DNA of 64,000 nt from Yersinia entomophaga (GTDB taxonomy: Bacteria; Pseudomonadota; Gammaproteobacteria; Enterobacterales; Enterobacteriaceae). Positions 27,904-37,686 of this stretch are shown piece by piece. A model generated the notes under the pieces. That model made no database searches and had not been told where the DNA came from. It was given only the letters and a program-made list of their open reading frames with translations. The first letter of the stretch is position 1. Every line of letters starts with the position of its first letter. The stretch covers positions 4,184,730-4,248,729 of the forward strand of contig NZ_CP010029.1 in NCBI RefSeq assembly GCF_001656035.1, read 5' to 3'. The position numbers and the translations under genes are program-made.

Positions 27904-29295
27904 TTAGCGATGCGCTAATTCCACCTCGTCATCACTGTTTAGAATCTCTTTGTCGGTTTGTTTCATCAATTGGCTGGTGATGGTACCGGCAGTCATAGAA
28001 CCGCTTACGTTCAAGGCGGTACGGCCCATATCAATCAAAGGTTCAACGGAGATTAACAGAGCAACCAGCGTGACCGGCAGACCCATGGCTGGCAGTACAA
28101 TCAAGGCTGCAAAGGTTGCGCCGCCACCTACACCGGCTACGCCAGCTGAACTGACGGTGACCATACCGACCAATGTTGCAATCCAAATCGGGTCCAGTGG
28201 GTTGATACCTACGGTTGGAGCCACCATCACCGCCAGCATAGCCGGATACAAACCGGCACAGCCGTTTTGACCAATCGTTGCGCCGAAGGACGCAGAAAAG
28301 CTGGCAATGGATTCAGGGATACCCAGACGGCGAGTTTGCGCTTCCACACTCAGTGGGATGCTGGCAGCACTGGAACGGCTCGTGAAGGCAAATGTCAGCA
28401 CCGGCCAAACTTTCTTGAAAAATTTCAGCGGGTTGATACCGGTAAAGGCAATCAACAGACCGTGAACCACGAACATGATCGCCAGACCCAGATACGAGGC
28501 CACAACGAAGCTACCCAGTTTGATAATGTCCTGAACGTTAGAGCCAGCGACGACCTTGGTCATCAATGCCAGCACGCCGTATGGGGTCAGTTTCATAACC
28601 AGACGAACCAGTTTCATCACCCAGGATTGCAGGGTATCGATAGCAACCAGTACGCGTTTACCTTTTTCAACGTCGTCTTTCAGCAATTGCAGTGAAGCAA
28701 TTCCCAGCAGAGTCGCAAAGATAACTACGCTGATAATCGAAGTTGGGTTTGCACCGGTTAAATCGGCAAACGGATTTTTCGGGATAAAGGACAAAATCAG
28801 CTGAGGCACGCTCAGATCCGAAACCTTGCTCAGATAATTGCTTTCAATCGCGCTTAGGCGAGCCGCTTCCTGAGTGCCCTGAACCAGACCTTCAGCGGTC
28901 AGGCCGAACAGATTGGTGACAAATACACCGACTAACGCCGCAATCATGGTAGTAAACAGCAGGGTGCCGATAGACAGGAAACTGATTTTCCCCAGCGACG
29001 CCGCATTATGCAGCTTGGCGACGGCACTTAAAATGGACGCAAATACCAACGGCATCACGATCATTTGCAGTAATTGTACATAACCGTTACCGACGATATT
29101 GAACCAGGTAATAGATTCTTTCATTACCGGGTCGTCAGAGCCATACACCAAATGCAGGCCGAGGCCGAACACCACGCCTAATGCCAGACCAGCCAGAACT
29201 TTTTTGGCCAGGCTCCACTGTTTGTGACGGGTTTGTGCCAATAGCAACAGCAATGCGACAAAAATCGCCACATTAATTACGAGCGGTAGGTTCAT
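27904..29295 (-). CDS. tcyP: L-cystine symporter TcyP
   Basis: 463 residues from ATG 29295 ([18 protein letters not shown], as E. coli YdjN/TcyP). About eight to ten membrane segments and the dicarboxylate/amino acid:cation symporter motifs: [12 protein letters not shown], the [13 protein letters not shown] loop and [18 protein letters not shown]. TcyP takes up cystine. Its E. coli counterpart is in the CysB regulon; no CysB site was identified by eye here. Single gene. A start two codons upstream (29301) has the same frame. Confidence 0.95.
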   Translation of the reverse strand: MNLPLVINVAIFVALLLLLAQTRHKQWSLAKKVLAGLALGVVFGLGLHLVYGSDDPVMKESITWFNIVGNGYVQLLQMIVMPLVFASILSAVAKLHNAASLGKISFLSIGTLLFTTMIAALVGVFVTNLFGLTAEGLVQGTQEAARLSAIESNYLSKVSDLSVPQLILSFIPKNPFADLTGANPTSIISVVIFATLLGIASLQLLKDDVEKGKRVLVAIDTLQSWVMKLVRLVMKLTPYGVLALMTKVVAGSNVQDIIKLGSFVVASYLGLAIMFVVHGLLIAFTGINPLKFFKKVWPVLTFAFTSRSSAASIPLSVEAQTRRLGIPESIASFSASFGATIGQNGCAGLYPAMLAVMVAPTVGINPLDPIWIATLVGMVTVSSAGVAGVGGGATFAALIVLPAMGLPVTLVALLISVEPLIDMGRTALNVSGSMTAGTITSQLMKQTDKEILNSDDEVELAHR

Positions 29296-29493
29296 CCCCA
29301 AATCTCCAAAATTCTATTATGAATACTTTTTGCGTATTCTATTTATATTGCTGACCTTGATAGGTCGCGAAGCCAACTATCCTAACAGTTACTGAGTTGG
29401 CTCACTTATATCCAAAAAGAATTTGATATAATTTTTTACGCAAATTTGTATAAAGTATATGCTTTGGGTGATGATTTCGGCAGTTAATTGTGA

Positions 29494-30042
29494 TCAGAGT
29501 TTGAAACTCTTCAATTGCTCAACATAGGATTGGACGGGAAATGAGCGGTCGCTCTGCCAGTAAACGGCGTAGCATACTAAAAGTACGCAAAACACGCGTT
29601 CCAGCTGATTCCCTTTTTGCGAATTGAGCAGAGGCAGGCGAAACCGCCAACGGCACGGCCACAGCAGTGGTACGCCAGCAGGCGTCAGCATATCCGCCAA
29701 TAAATGGCTGAAATAGCCGACGATCATCGCATGCATGACGTCAGGTGGGATAAACCAACTGCGGGGAATTTCAAGCTGAAATAACGCTATTCCACCGAGG
29801 ATCGCTAATAAACTGTGGGTAAAACCGCGATGGCCAAAAATCCGTGCAATAGGCGCGGAAATCCACTTCAAGCGTTGCCCCAGAACAGAGCGGGGATGGT
29901 CAATATCAGGTAGTAGAGACGTCAAAAGGGCGCCCGGTATAATGTGCCACCAGTCCCCCTGTGTAAGCTCGGGAGTCAACCCGGCTTTTTTGGCAAAAAT
30001 TGCGCAGGCGACAGAAAAAATCAAATGCCCTTCCGCGGTCAT
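29494..30042 (-). CDS. ydjM: YdjM, LexA-controlled membrane metal-dependent hydrolase-like protein
   Basis: 182 residues with four or so membrane segments and the YdjM/DUF457 metal motifs: AEGHLIFS, LLTSLLPDIDHP, GHRGFTHSLL and GYFSHLLADMLTP. E. coli YdjM sits next to tcyP (ydjN) and is SOS-induced. The LexA box 19 bases upstream keeps that control here. Biochemical function is not known. Confidence 0.92.
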   Translation of the reverse strand: MTAEGHLIFSVACAIFAKKAGLTPELTQGDWWHIIPGALLTSLLPDIDHPRSVLGQRLKWISAPIARIFGHRGFTHSLLAILGGIALFQLEIPRSWFIPPDVMHAMIVGYFSHLLADMLTPAGVPLLWPCRWRFRLPLLNSQKGNQLERVFCVLLVCYAVYWQSDRSFPVQSYVEQLKSFKL

Positions 30043-30060
30043 ACAAACGTCCCAAACTAT

Positions 30061-30080
30061 AACTGTTAATTTATCCAGTA
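30061..30080 (-). promoter_or_regulatory. LexA box of ydjM
   Basis: Minus-strand TACTGGATAAATTAACAGTT matches the LexA box TACTG-N10-CAGTA closely (CTGG-N8-ACAG core). It lies 19 bases before the ydjM start. Confidence 0.8.
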
Positions 30081-30371
30081 TATGGGATTTCTCTGGGTGA
30101 AGATAGCCGTTACGCTGTAACTAAATGTCACATTAGGAGTGATTTTAGGGTGAATGTTGTTTTTTCAGACAATCCACAGCTGGCGCGTGGCTGGGCGGCG
30201 GATATTACAGGAAATGGAAGGTGAAAAAAACGGGGAAAAGCGACTGGGAGTCAGATTTTTCCCCAAACACGGGTAACAGGTTTGCAGCGGCAGTTACTGC
30301 AATACTAATGATGAGTATTCAATCAAATCGGACATACTGAGGTTATAACGGTGACCAGGTTATAACGACGA
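30081..30371. other. Gap between kdgM and ydjM
   Basis: About 290 bases between the upstream side of ydjM and the 3' end of kdgM. A, T and G runs only; nothing recognisable. Confidence 0.4.
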
Positions 30372-31067
30372 TCAGAAGGTGTACTGCACCCCCACGCGGA
30401 AACGGGTCTGGCGTTCGTCGGTCAGGCTGCTGCCAGAAACATTGCCGATAGCCACATAAGGTTTCCAGTTTTTATCCCATTTGTAGGCCAATTTGACATC
30501 ATGACTCCAGTCATACTTTTCGTTATTTGCCAGAATTTTGTCCTCAGATTTTTTGTAATCCAACTCATATTCGACGGAGTAATCTTTCAGGAAGTTATAG
30601 GCAAATAGCAGGGTGAATTGATGGCCTTTCTCAGTATCTTTGGTGGAAGGCTGGTTACGTTTGTAATAAGGGCGATAGCGTAGAGACGTAGAGAAATCGT
30701 CAGTAAAGGCAACTTTGCCGCGTAAATATGGCCGGTAGTTATTGCTGTCTGATGAGGATTCCAGAGAGAAGCCCGGTTCCAACTGGAAGGTCTTGTTAAA
30801 TTTATACACATAGCTGGCTACCACTTCGGTACCATTACTGACCTGTTCGTGAAAAGGTTTGTTTGCGGTGTTGTCCGAGCTGTGTTGCCGCCATTTGCCT
30901 TCCAAAGAAAGGCCAAAGCCGTTAGCGAAACGGTTAGAGAACAGCAGACGATCTTTATGATCGTTCGAACCGCTATCCAGCATTTCATGACGATAATCGA
31001 TAGTTGTTGCCACAGAGCTGAAACTGATAACTGATGCCATTGCCAGAGTAAGTAATTTAAATTTCAT
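30372..31067 (-). CDS. kdgM: Oligogalacturonate-specific porin, KdgM family
   Basis: 231 residues from ATG 31067, with signal peptide MKFKLLTLAMASVISFSSVA. The mature part is a small beta barrel beginning TTIDYRHEM and ending FRVGVQYTF with terminal Phe, as KdgM porins do. It lets oligogalacturonides cross the outer membrane and feeds the TogMNAB transporter encoded upstream. An upstream in-frame ATG (31139) lies in the KdgR operator, so the shorter start is right. KdgM and KdgN paralogues cannot be told apart from sequence alone. Confidence 0.9.
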   Translation of the reverse strand: MKFKLLTLAMASVISFSSVATTIDYRHEMLDSGSNDHKDRLLFSNRFANGFGLSLEGKWRQHSSDNTANKPFHEQVSNGTEVVASYVYKFNKTFQLEPGFSLESSSDSNNYRPYLRGKVAFTDDFSTSLRYRPYYKRNQPSTKDTEKGHQFTLLFAYNFLKDYSVEYELDYKKSEDKILANNEKYDWSHDVKLAYKWDKNWKPYVAIGNVSGSSLTDERQTRFRVGVQYTF

Positions 31068-31119
31068 TTTTATAATCCCTGAGTGATGTATTTTCGCATC
31101 AATAAAGAATACATTCTTA

Positions 31120-31142
31120 AAAAAGAAACATCGTTTCATTTA
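31120..31142 (-). promoter_or_regulatory. KdgR operator of kdgM
   Basis: AAAGAAACATCGTTTCATT is an almost perfect KdgR palindrome (GAAAC-N3-GTTTC core), about 55 bases before the kdgM start. Confidence 0.85.
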
Positions 31143-31277
31143 TTGTGGTTTTATATTCTATTTATTATTTTAATAATTTTTGTGATCGATGTCGTCATTG
31201 TTCCCTAATAAAATAAAAGCATTTTAAACTTGTGATGACGATCTAATTGATTGTTTTTATTGTAATTTAATCAAGCA

Positions 31278-31306
31278 GAAAAACCCCGCCAAATAAATGG
31301 CAGGGT
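31278..31306 (-). terminator. Terminator after togB
   Basis: On the minus strand CCCTGCC pairs with GGCGGGG around ATTTATTT, followed by TTTTT. It separates the pelW-togMNAB operon from kdgM. Confidence 0.8.
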
Positions 31307-31330
31307 GAGTTTAGTGCCTTATTCTTCGAT

Positions 31331-32620
31331 TTATCGCATGGCGCGTTTTAAAATTCGGTCACCCTGACGATTAAAATATTCTGCAGTTTCCTCTACGGTT
31401 TTCTGACCATAATCGATGTATTGAATGGCGTCGCCAAATAAAGAAACAATTTGTGGATCATCGAAATAAGGCGAGGTTTTCATTTCGTGCGGCAAGGCTA
31501 ATGCCATATTTAGGCCAGATACGGACGGATCGGTATCTTGAATAGTGCCGCTGGTGCGTAATTGTTCAACCGCCGTCGCGCTAAGCGGCACGCCGCGTTC
31601 CAACCCAAGCGCTTCCACACCTTCTTTGCTGTTTAGCAGGAAGTTAATCAGAATGGCGCTTTCTTTCGGATGTTGGGTAGATTTGCCAATAGACAGCATT
31701 TGCGCAGGTTTAAAGAATAAACCGGCATCTTTGGCACCTGGCAGCATTGGGTAGGGGCCTAACACCAATTTAGCCGGTTTTTTCAGGTTGTCGGAGTATT
31801 TATTAATGGTGGAGTTCCACATATATGTACCGGCCCACTCACCGTTAATCCAGGGTTTCATTTCGTACATATTACTTTTGCCGAAGGATGCATAGTATTT
31901 GGTCGAAGGCATTACATGGCTATCTACCATTTTCTTATACAGAGTAAAAAACTCCACCCATTGCTCTTTGCTATAGGCAAATTTTTTGTTGGCTTCGTCA
32001 ATCGTTGGAATATTGTATTTTTGCGTCATATAAGAGCGAATTAACGCCAATGTGTCCTGATGCTCTAAAACGACGGGATAATATTGGTTGCCCAGTTTTT
32101 CTTTAAATACGGCGCCTGCGGCTAGCAGCTCGTCCCAATTTTTTGGATATTCTAGACCCGCATTTTTCCAGGTTTCATCGTTAAAATAGAAAATACGGGC
32201 GGTAACCGAAATCGGAATACCGTTCAGTTTACCGTTAACCGTAGTTTGCTGTAATTCTTTGGGATCGAACTGATCCAAATCCAACGTGTCTTTGACTTTA
32301 AATAAATCGTAGAAGCCTGCGCCATCTTTAGAGAAAATCGGCAGCCAGTTCCAGTTGGTTTGCATCACATCCGGTTCAGTACTACCGGCAATTTGCGTAG
32401 TTAAACGAGAAAGATGGCCGTCCCAACCGGTATATTCGGCTTTAACGTTAATATTCGGATGCTGCTTATGGAATTCCTCCAAAGCTTTTAGCGTGACCTG
32501 ATGGCGGCCATTACCACCCCACCAGGACATACGAAGATTAACCTCATCCTGAGCAAAAGACTGGTGTGATAATAGTGCCAGAGTAGAAGCTATCAGCGTG
32601 TGTAGGATCGCTTTTTTCAT
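31331..32620 (-). CDS. togB: Oligogalacturonide-binding protein TogB
   Basis: 429 residues with signal peptide MKKAILHTLIASTLALLSHQSFAQ. It is a family 1 extracellular solute-binding protein: NVKAEYTGWDGHLSRLTTQI, PDVMQTNWNWLP, PISVTARIFYFNDETW and WINGEWAGTYMW. It catches short unsaturated oligogalacturonides in the periplasm for TogMNA. Last gene of the pelW-togM-togN-togA-togB unit, 15 bases after togA. Confidence 0.94.
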   Translation of the reverse strand: MKKAILHTLIASTLALLSHQSFAQDEVNLRMSWWGGNGRHQVTLKALEEFHKQHPNINVKAEYTGWDGHLSRLTTQIAGSTEPDVMQTNWNWLPIFSKDGAGFYDLFKVKDTLDLDQFDPKELQQTTVNGKLNGIPISVTARIFYFNDETWKNAGLEYPKNWDELLAAGAVFKEKLGNQYYPVVLEHQDTLALIRSYMTQKYNIPTIDEANKKFAYSKEQWVEFFTLYKKMVDSHVMPSTKYYASFGKSNMYEMKPWINGEWAGTYMWNSTINKYSDNLKKPAKLVLGPYPMLPGAKDAGLFFKPAQMLSIGKSTQHPKESAILINFLLNSKEGVEALGLERGVPLSATAVEQLRTSGTIQDTDPSVSGLNMALALPHEMKTSPYFDDPQIVSLFGDAIQYIDYGQKTVEETAEYFNRQGDRILKRAMR

Positions 32621-32635
32621 TGGGTACTGCTCCTG

Positions 32636-33763
32636 TTAAAGAGAGATGTTTTTTTCTGTTTTTGCGTCAAAGATATGGCATTTATCCATATCAAACTGGA
32701 AATAAACGGTACGGTGCAGTCCGTTCTCAATAATGGGACGAGCTTCATCAGAAGGCAGACGGCAGGTCAACTCGAAGTCATCGACTTTGACGTACATAAA
32801 GAACTCATGCCCCATATTTTCTACCCGCACTAATTCACCCTGAGAGTGATGGGTGGTGAAAGGCGCTTGTGACATACGAATAAATTCCGGACGCACGCCG
32901 AAGAAAACTTTTTCTCCGCTGTGTGCCGCTACTTTTCTTTGTTGGGAAGGATTTAATACCAGCGTATATTGACCCACCGTCAGGCCAATTTGCCCCTCGG
33001 TTTCTACCAGTTTACTCGGCTTAATATTCATCTCCGGCGCGCCAATAAAACCGGCGACAAACATATTGACCGGATAGTGATACAAATTGTCTGGCGTATC
33101 GACCTGCATAATATGACCCAGTTTCATCACGCAGATTCTGTCACCCATGGTCATAGCCTCGGTTTGGTCGTGTGTGACATAAACCGTGGTAGCAGCTTTA
33201 CCGCTTTTCTTTAATTGCTTATGTAAATCGGAAATACGGATGCGCATTGATGCGCGCAATTTAGCATCGAGGTTCGATAACGGTTCATCAAATAAGAACA
33301 CGTCCGGTTTTTTTACAATGGCGCGCCCCACGGCAACGCGCTGAGCTTGCCCACCAGAAAGTTGACGCGGCAGCCGATCCAATAAATCTTCTAATTCCAG
33401 AATTTTGGCTGCTTCGCTGACCTGAGTTTCAATTTGTTCTTTTGGTAATTTGCTGAGCTTCAGGCCAAAGGCCAGATTTTCTTTCACTGTCATATGTGGA
33501 TACAGCGCGTAGTTCTGAAACACCATGGCAATACCGCGAGATTTTGGTGCCAGATTATTAACCACCCGATCGCCAATACGCACTTCCCCATCGCTGATGG
33601 TTTCCAGACCGGCCAACATGCGTAGAGTGGTGGATTTCGCGCAGCCGGACGGCCCGACGATAACCATAAATTCGCCGTCGTGGATGGTCAGATCGATACC
33701 GTGTACCGCTCTGAAACCGTTGGAATACACTTTGCCTAATTTGTTGAAAATGACTTCAGCCAT
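32636..33763 (-). CDS. togA: ABC transporter ATPase TogA
   Basis: 375 residues. Walker A is GPSGCAKST (Ala in place of the usual Gly), the signature is LSGGQAQRVAVG and Walker B is DVFLFDEPLSNLDAK. A C-terminal MalK-like regulatory domain carries FFGVRPEF. It powers uptake of oligogalacturonides through TogMN. ATG 33763 (MAEVIFNKLGKVY) was chosen because upstream residues overlap togN and are not ATPase-like. Confidence 0.95.
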   Translation of the reverse strand: MAEVIFNKLGKVYSNGFRAVHGIDLTIHDGEFMVIVGPSGCAKSTTLRMLAGLETISDGEVRIGDRVVNNLAPKSRGIAMVFQNYALYPHMTVKENLAFGLKLSKLPKEQIETQVSEAAKILELEDLLDRLPRQLSGGQAQRVAVGRAIVKKPDVFLFDEPLSNLDAKLRASMRIRISDLHKQLKKSGKAATTVYVTHDQTEAMTMGDRICVMKLGHIMQVDTPDNLYHYPVNMFVAGFIGAPEMNIKPSKLVETEGQIGLTVGQYTLVLNPSQQRKVAAHSGEKVFFGVRPEFIRMSQAPFTTHHSQGELVRVENMGHEFFMYVKVDDFELTCRLPSDEARPIIENGLHRTVYFQFDMDKCHIFDAKTEKNISL

Positions 33764-33776
33764 GATAAATCCTCTT

Positions 33777-34703
33777 TTAACCTTTAATTCCGCTGCTGGT
33801 GACGCCCTGCACGAAATAGCGCTGAGCCAGGAAGAAAACAATGATGGATGGCAGAATGGAAATACTTGCCATTGCCAAAATCTCGTTCCACGGAGCGCCT
33901 TCCGTTACATCGATAGACATTTTCAGAGCCAGCGCAATCGGGTATTTATCGACGCTGTAGACATAAATCAGCGGGCCGATAAAATCATTCATTGACCACA
34001 TAAACTGGAATAGGGCGACGGAGATAATGGCCGGTTTAAGAATAGGCACGACTACGTACCACAGCACTTGGAAGGAATTACAGCCGTCAATTTGCGCCGC
34101 TTCTTCCATATCACGCGGTACGCCGCGCAAGAATTGAATGAGCATAAAGACGAAGAATCCCTGAGTAGCAAAAGCTAAGGGTAAATACAGAGGTAAATAA
34201 CTGTTCAGCATGCCCATTTCGCGAAACATTATGTATTGCGGGATCAACAGCACGGTACTTGGCAGCAACATGGTGGTAATCAACGTAGCGAACCAGAACT
34301 TTTTCCATGGAATATCGAAGCGGGCAAAACCGTAGGCGACGATAGTAGAGGAAATAATGGTCAGAATAACTTTCGGGATGACGTATTTGAATGTGTTCAG
34401 CATATAATGGCCGAAATTATATTCAGTACCGGTTTTCCAACCATTAACAAAACCGTCTTTCGTTGCGTGCTCTGGCCATAGTCCTAAAGTCGTGAAGATC
34501 TCGTTATTCGGTTTAAATGCGGCGGAGAACATCCATAATAATGGATACAACATTAATAACCCGACGATAATTAACACCACATAACGGAGGGCCGCACTTA
34601 TTTTTTCTTTTCGCAATGTCCGGCTGATTTCTTCAGCGGCGCTTTGCTGTGTAGCTGACAGATTTTCTGATTGAGATCGCGGGTTTTGTTGGATATCAGT
34701 CAT
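33777..34703 (-). CDS. togN: ABC transporter permease TogN
   Basis: 308 residues from ATG 34703. Six membrane segments and the EAA loop EEAAQIDGCNSFQVLW of sugar permeases. A hydrophilic N-terminal tail of about 38 residues precedes the first helix (YVVLIIVGLLMLYPLLW). Pairs with TogM. It overlaps the end of togM by 8 bases. Confidence 0.95.
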   Translation of the reverse strand: MTDIQQNPRSQSENLSATQQSAAEEISRTLRKEKISAALRYVVLIIVGLLMLYPLLWMFSAAFKPNNEIFTTLGLWPEHATKDGFVNGWKTGTEYNFGHYMLNTFKYVIPKVILTIISSTIVAYGFARFDIPWKKFWFATLITTMLLPSTVLLIPQYIMFREMGMLNSYLPLYLPLAFATQGFFVFMLIQFLRGVPRDMEEAAQIDGCNSFQVLWYVVVPILKPAIISVALFQFMWSMNDFIGPLIYVYSVDKYPIALALKMSIDVTEGAPWNEILAMASISILPSIIVFFLAQRYFVQGVTSSGIKG

Positions 34704-35586
34704 TTTTTCCTCCTTTATCGGCGGAGTAGAACACCCAATATTTCGAAGATTTAAAGGCAATCGAAGCGAATAAAGCAACAACCAAGAATAATATCCAGGC
34801 CAATGCGGCACCGTAGCCCATGTCGAAATATTTAAATGCGGTGTCATAAATATAAAGGGAGAATAAATAAGTGTAGTGCGTTGGCCCGCCACCGGTAATA
34901 ACGTAAGGGGCAGTAAATTCCTGGAAGGCCTGAGTGGTTTGCATAATAAAGTTAAAGAAAATAACCGGTGTAATTAATGGCACCGTGACTTTCATAAACA
35001 TTTGCCATTTAGAGGCACCGTCTATCATGGCGGCCTCATACTGAGACTGAGGAACGTTTTGCAATGCTGCGAGGAAGATAACCATGGCGGAACCAAACTG
35101 CCAGACGCGCAGCAGTGTTACCGAGGTTAACGCCAAAGAAGGTTCGCCGAGCCAGTTAACCGGATCAAAGCCAAGCACGCCAATAAAGCCGTTCAATAAG
35201 CCGTCGATGGCAAATAGCGCACGCCACAGTACCGCAATGGCCACACTGCTACCGAGGATTGACGGAATATAAAAAGCGGTGCGAAAGAAGCCAATGCCTC
35301 TTAACTTAAAATTTAGGACAAATGCAATGCCTAAAGCGAAGGCCAGCTTTAATGGAATCGTCAAAAATACATAGGCAAATGTAACGCCCATGGATTTCCA
35401 AAATAAATCGTCCTCAGTTAGCATATGACGATAATTCTCTATCCCATTAAATACGGGCGGATTCATAAGGTCATATTCAGTAAAACTGAGAAAGAAAGAT
35501 GAAACAAAGGGGAATGCCGTGAAAACTATCAATCCTATTATATAGGGAGAGATATAGGCTAACCCCAGCATTCTGTTTTCATTCAT
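34696..35586 (-). CDS. togM: ABC transporter permease TogM
   Basis: 296 residues with six membrane segments (ISPYIIGLIVFTAFPFVSSF first) and the EAA loop YEAAMIDGASKWQMFMKVTV. It forms the oligogalacturonide channel with TogN. It begins 31 bases after pelW, so it is read from the pelW promoter. A terminator was not seen between them. Confidence 0.95.
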   Translation of the reverse strand: MNENRMLGLAYISPYIIGLIVFTAFPFVSSFFLSFTEYDLMNPPVFNGIENYRHMLTEDDLFWKSMGVTFAYVFLTIPLKLAFALGIAFVLNFKLRGIGFFRTAFYIPSILGSSVAIAVLWRALFAIDGLLNGFIGVLGFDPVNWLGEPSLALTSVTLLRVWQFGSAMVIFLAALQNVPQSQYEAAMIDGASKWQMFMKVTVPLITPVIFFNFIMQTTQAFQEFTAPYVITGGGPTHYTYLFSLYIYDTAFKYFDMGYGAALAWILFLVVALFASIAFKSSKYWVFYSADKGGKND

Positions 35587-35616
35587 AATGCTTACCTATT
35601 TTATTAAAAGAAAAAG

Positions 35617-37299
35617 CTAAATTGTCTGACTCAAAAGAGTCGGGTAAATGAAATCGATATCGTAAATTACGTTATTGCTGCCATTCCTTTGATAGTCCCC
35701 GTGGATGTACCCACCATTAGTCAACAATACCGGCACTTCGGCTAATTTATTTTCTTTGGCAGCAATTAAGGTTAATAACGTTAAAGCAATAGGATCATCG
35801 ATGCGGACATAGCGATGTTGTGCAGACTCAACAAATAATCCCCGATGGTAGTGCTGTTTAAATAATGTTTTCCCTACGCGCCAGGCGAGATTAAACAATT
35901 GTTGATCCTGGCAATGCTGCGCCAGCTCTATGAATGCTAAAAGTAAATAAGGGGAGGCTGCCGGTGGCTCAATCGCTAATAGGGTAGTGTGAAAAGGTCT
36001 CTGTTTTAATTCGACCAAATTTAAGCGTTTCAAAATAACGCTGATTAGGTCGAACAACTCATCGTCGTTGCTTAAACGCCAGGCGCGTACCAGTGGCAAT
36101 AAATAATCAGGATTTAAAGGACAGGGTTTGATTTCGCAGCCTTTTGAACCGTAATAACCGTCTCTGGGAAGAATATAGCCAGTCATATCCTGACCGTCGA
36201 TCCACAAGGGGCGCAGAGTATTACTTTTTAGATCATAGGCAAAGCGATAGTAATTTTTGAGTCCTTCAATGACCCATTTTTCCATTTCTGCGTCGGGATG
36301 TTGACGCAGAATATCCAACATTGCCAGTGGGTTATCCACTAGTAGCGGGCGCATATCGCGGAATAATACATTGGCTTCTCGCGCTAGATAGCCAAATTCT
36401 GCGCCAAACTGACGCGCCGCCCGATCGCCATACCAAGACTGAGTTTGGTTATCATCTGCGGGGATCGGCTGGCGTTGCAACGGTGAGCTGAATTGATAGG
36501 CAGGTAAACCGGTTTCAGGGTGACGTGCCAGAACGTATTGACGATATAAATGTTTTCCCCAGGCCGCAGCCTGATCATCGCCAGTGAAGGCGGCATATTT
36601 AAAGGCGGCATAGATCAGATCGGTGCCGGCGTTGACAAAGGTTAATCCTTTGGTTTCAGGCAATTGTGGCCAGAGCGCGGGATCGACAACATCGTGGCGC
36701 GGATGTGCAAAAACCTGTGGGTCTCGTATTTTGCTGTATTCACCGTGGCGACCTAAATCCAGCGTTTTCCAATCGTCAACGTGTGCATGCCAAAATCCTT
36801 GTATGAAATTCAGCGTGGATTCACGATCGATTTCTGCTAAAAAATCATAATAAGGAAGGTGGTGCTTAAGCTCATGCACCAATGATTTTGATGCTGGCCC
36901 TTCGGAACTCAGGGTATCCAAGTGAAAGAAGTGGTGCCCACCCCAGGCAAACAGGCCGCTGGCGGTATGAACGCCATGCTGTAAGAAATAGCGCGTTTGG
37001 ATTTCTGCTCGTTGCCGGTACTGTGGGTCATGAGTTACCTGGCTGAGCGCTGTCAGGGTTCGCAGCCAATTTTGCTGGCTGGCAAAATTCGAAATAGGCA
37101 CCCGACGACCATCAGCGAATTGCCAGCACACCGGCTGATGGGTTACCACATCGAAACCGTCGGCTAGCAGCGGGGTGGGATGAATCTGGCTTTGACCAAG
37201 AGTTTGCACTGAATCTGCATGCTGGCGAATCGCCGTCAGCCACTGTTTGATGTCTGCTTCGCTGCCTTTAATGTCGCCTGCAAAATGCATCGCCGTCAC
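35617..37299 (-). CDS. pelW: Cytoplasmic exo-oligogalacturonate lyase PelW (PL2)
   Basis: 560 residues, no signal peptide. The sequence runs as the family 2 pectate lyases: DGRRVPISNFASQQNWLR, GLFAWGGHHFFHLDT, EGPASKSLVHELKHHLPYY, AEIDRESTLNFIQGFWHAHV and RDGYYGSKGCEIKPCPLNPDY. It removes unsaturated digalacturonate from oligogalacturonides taken in by TogMNAB; Ogl then splits the dimer. First gene of the operon, with a KdgR operator about 32 bases upstream. A start three codons later (37290) is possible. Confidence 0.93.
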   Translation of the reverse strand: MTAMHFAGDIKGSEADIKQWLTAIRQHADSVQTLGQSQIHPTPLLADGFDVVTHQPVCWQFADGRRVPISNFASQQNWLRTLTALSQVTHDPQYRQRAEIQTRYFLQHGVHTASGLFAWGGHHFFHLDTLSSEGPASKSLVHELKHHLPYYDFLAEIDRESTLNFIQGFWHAHVDDWKTLDLGRHGEYSKIRDPQVFAHPRHDVVDPALWPQLPETKGLTFVNAGTDLIYAAFKYAAFTGDDQAAAWGKHLYRQYVLARHPETGLPAYQFSSPLQRQPIPADDNQTQSWYGDRAARQFGAEFGYLAREANVLFRDMRPLLVDNPLAMLDILRQHPDAEMEKWVIEGLKNYYRFAYDLKSNTLRPLWIDGQDMTGYILPRDGYYGSKGCEIKPCPLNPDYLLPLVRAWRLSNDDELFDLISVILKRLNLVELKQRPFHTTLLAIEPPAASPYLLLAFIELAQHCQDQQLFNLAWRVGKTLFKQHYHRGLFVESAQHRYVRIDDPIALTLLTLIAAKENKLAEVPVLLTNGGYIHGDYQRNGSNNVIYDIDFIYPTLLSQTI

Positions 37300-37330
37300 C
37301 TCTTGGTGGAACCAAATTACAGTTCCTTAT

Positions 37331-37351
37331 AAATAGAAACATCGTTTCAAT
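37331..37351 (-). promoter_or_regulatory. KdgR operator of pelW-togMNAB
   Basis: AAATAGAAACATCGTTTCAAT has the GAAAC-N3-GTTTC core. Same centre (ATC) as the kdgM operator, so both are expected to bind KdgR strongly. Confidence 0.85.
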
Positions 37352-37686
37352 ACATTATATTTGGATTTATTGGCGAGTCATTGAGCGAATGATAAAAGTG
37401 TGATCTAAGTTGGAACGTTGTTTTGATTTTTTTAAGCGATGAGTTTTAGGCTGCAAGTGATTCAAGAGGTTTACTTTTAAATTAATGATATATAATAAGA
37501 AATATACGGTGTTAGGAGTGGCGGTATTATTTCGCGCAGGCGAGAAGCTTTACAATAACTTTAGTGTATTGATTGTAATCATAATCATAATCATGCTTTC
37601 GTTGTGAGACAGATCGTGTCCATTGAATTTAGGCAACACAAAAGCACAGCGTTGCGCGCCGTGCCTATGAAGTTTATTCGTCAGAA
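37352..37686. other. Gap between pelW promoter and kduD
   Basis: About 335 AT-rich bases. A weak CRP-like half site (TGTGATCTAA near 37401) may help activate pelW. ATAATCATAATCAT-type repeats lie near 37580. No gene seen. Confidence 0.4.
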
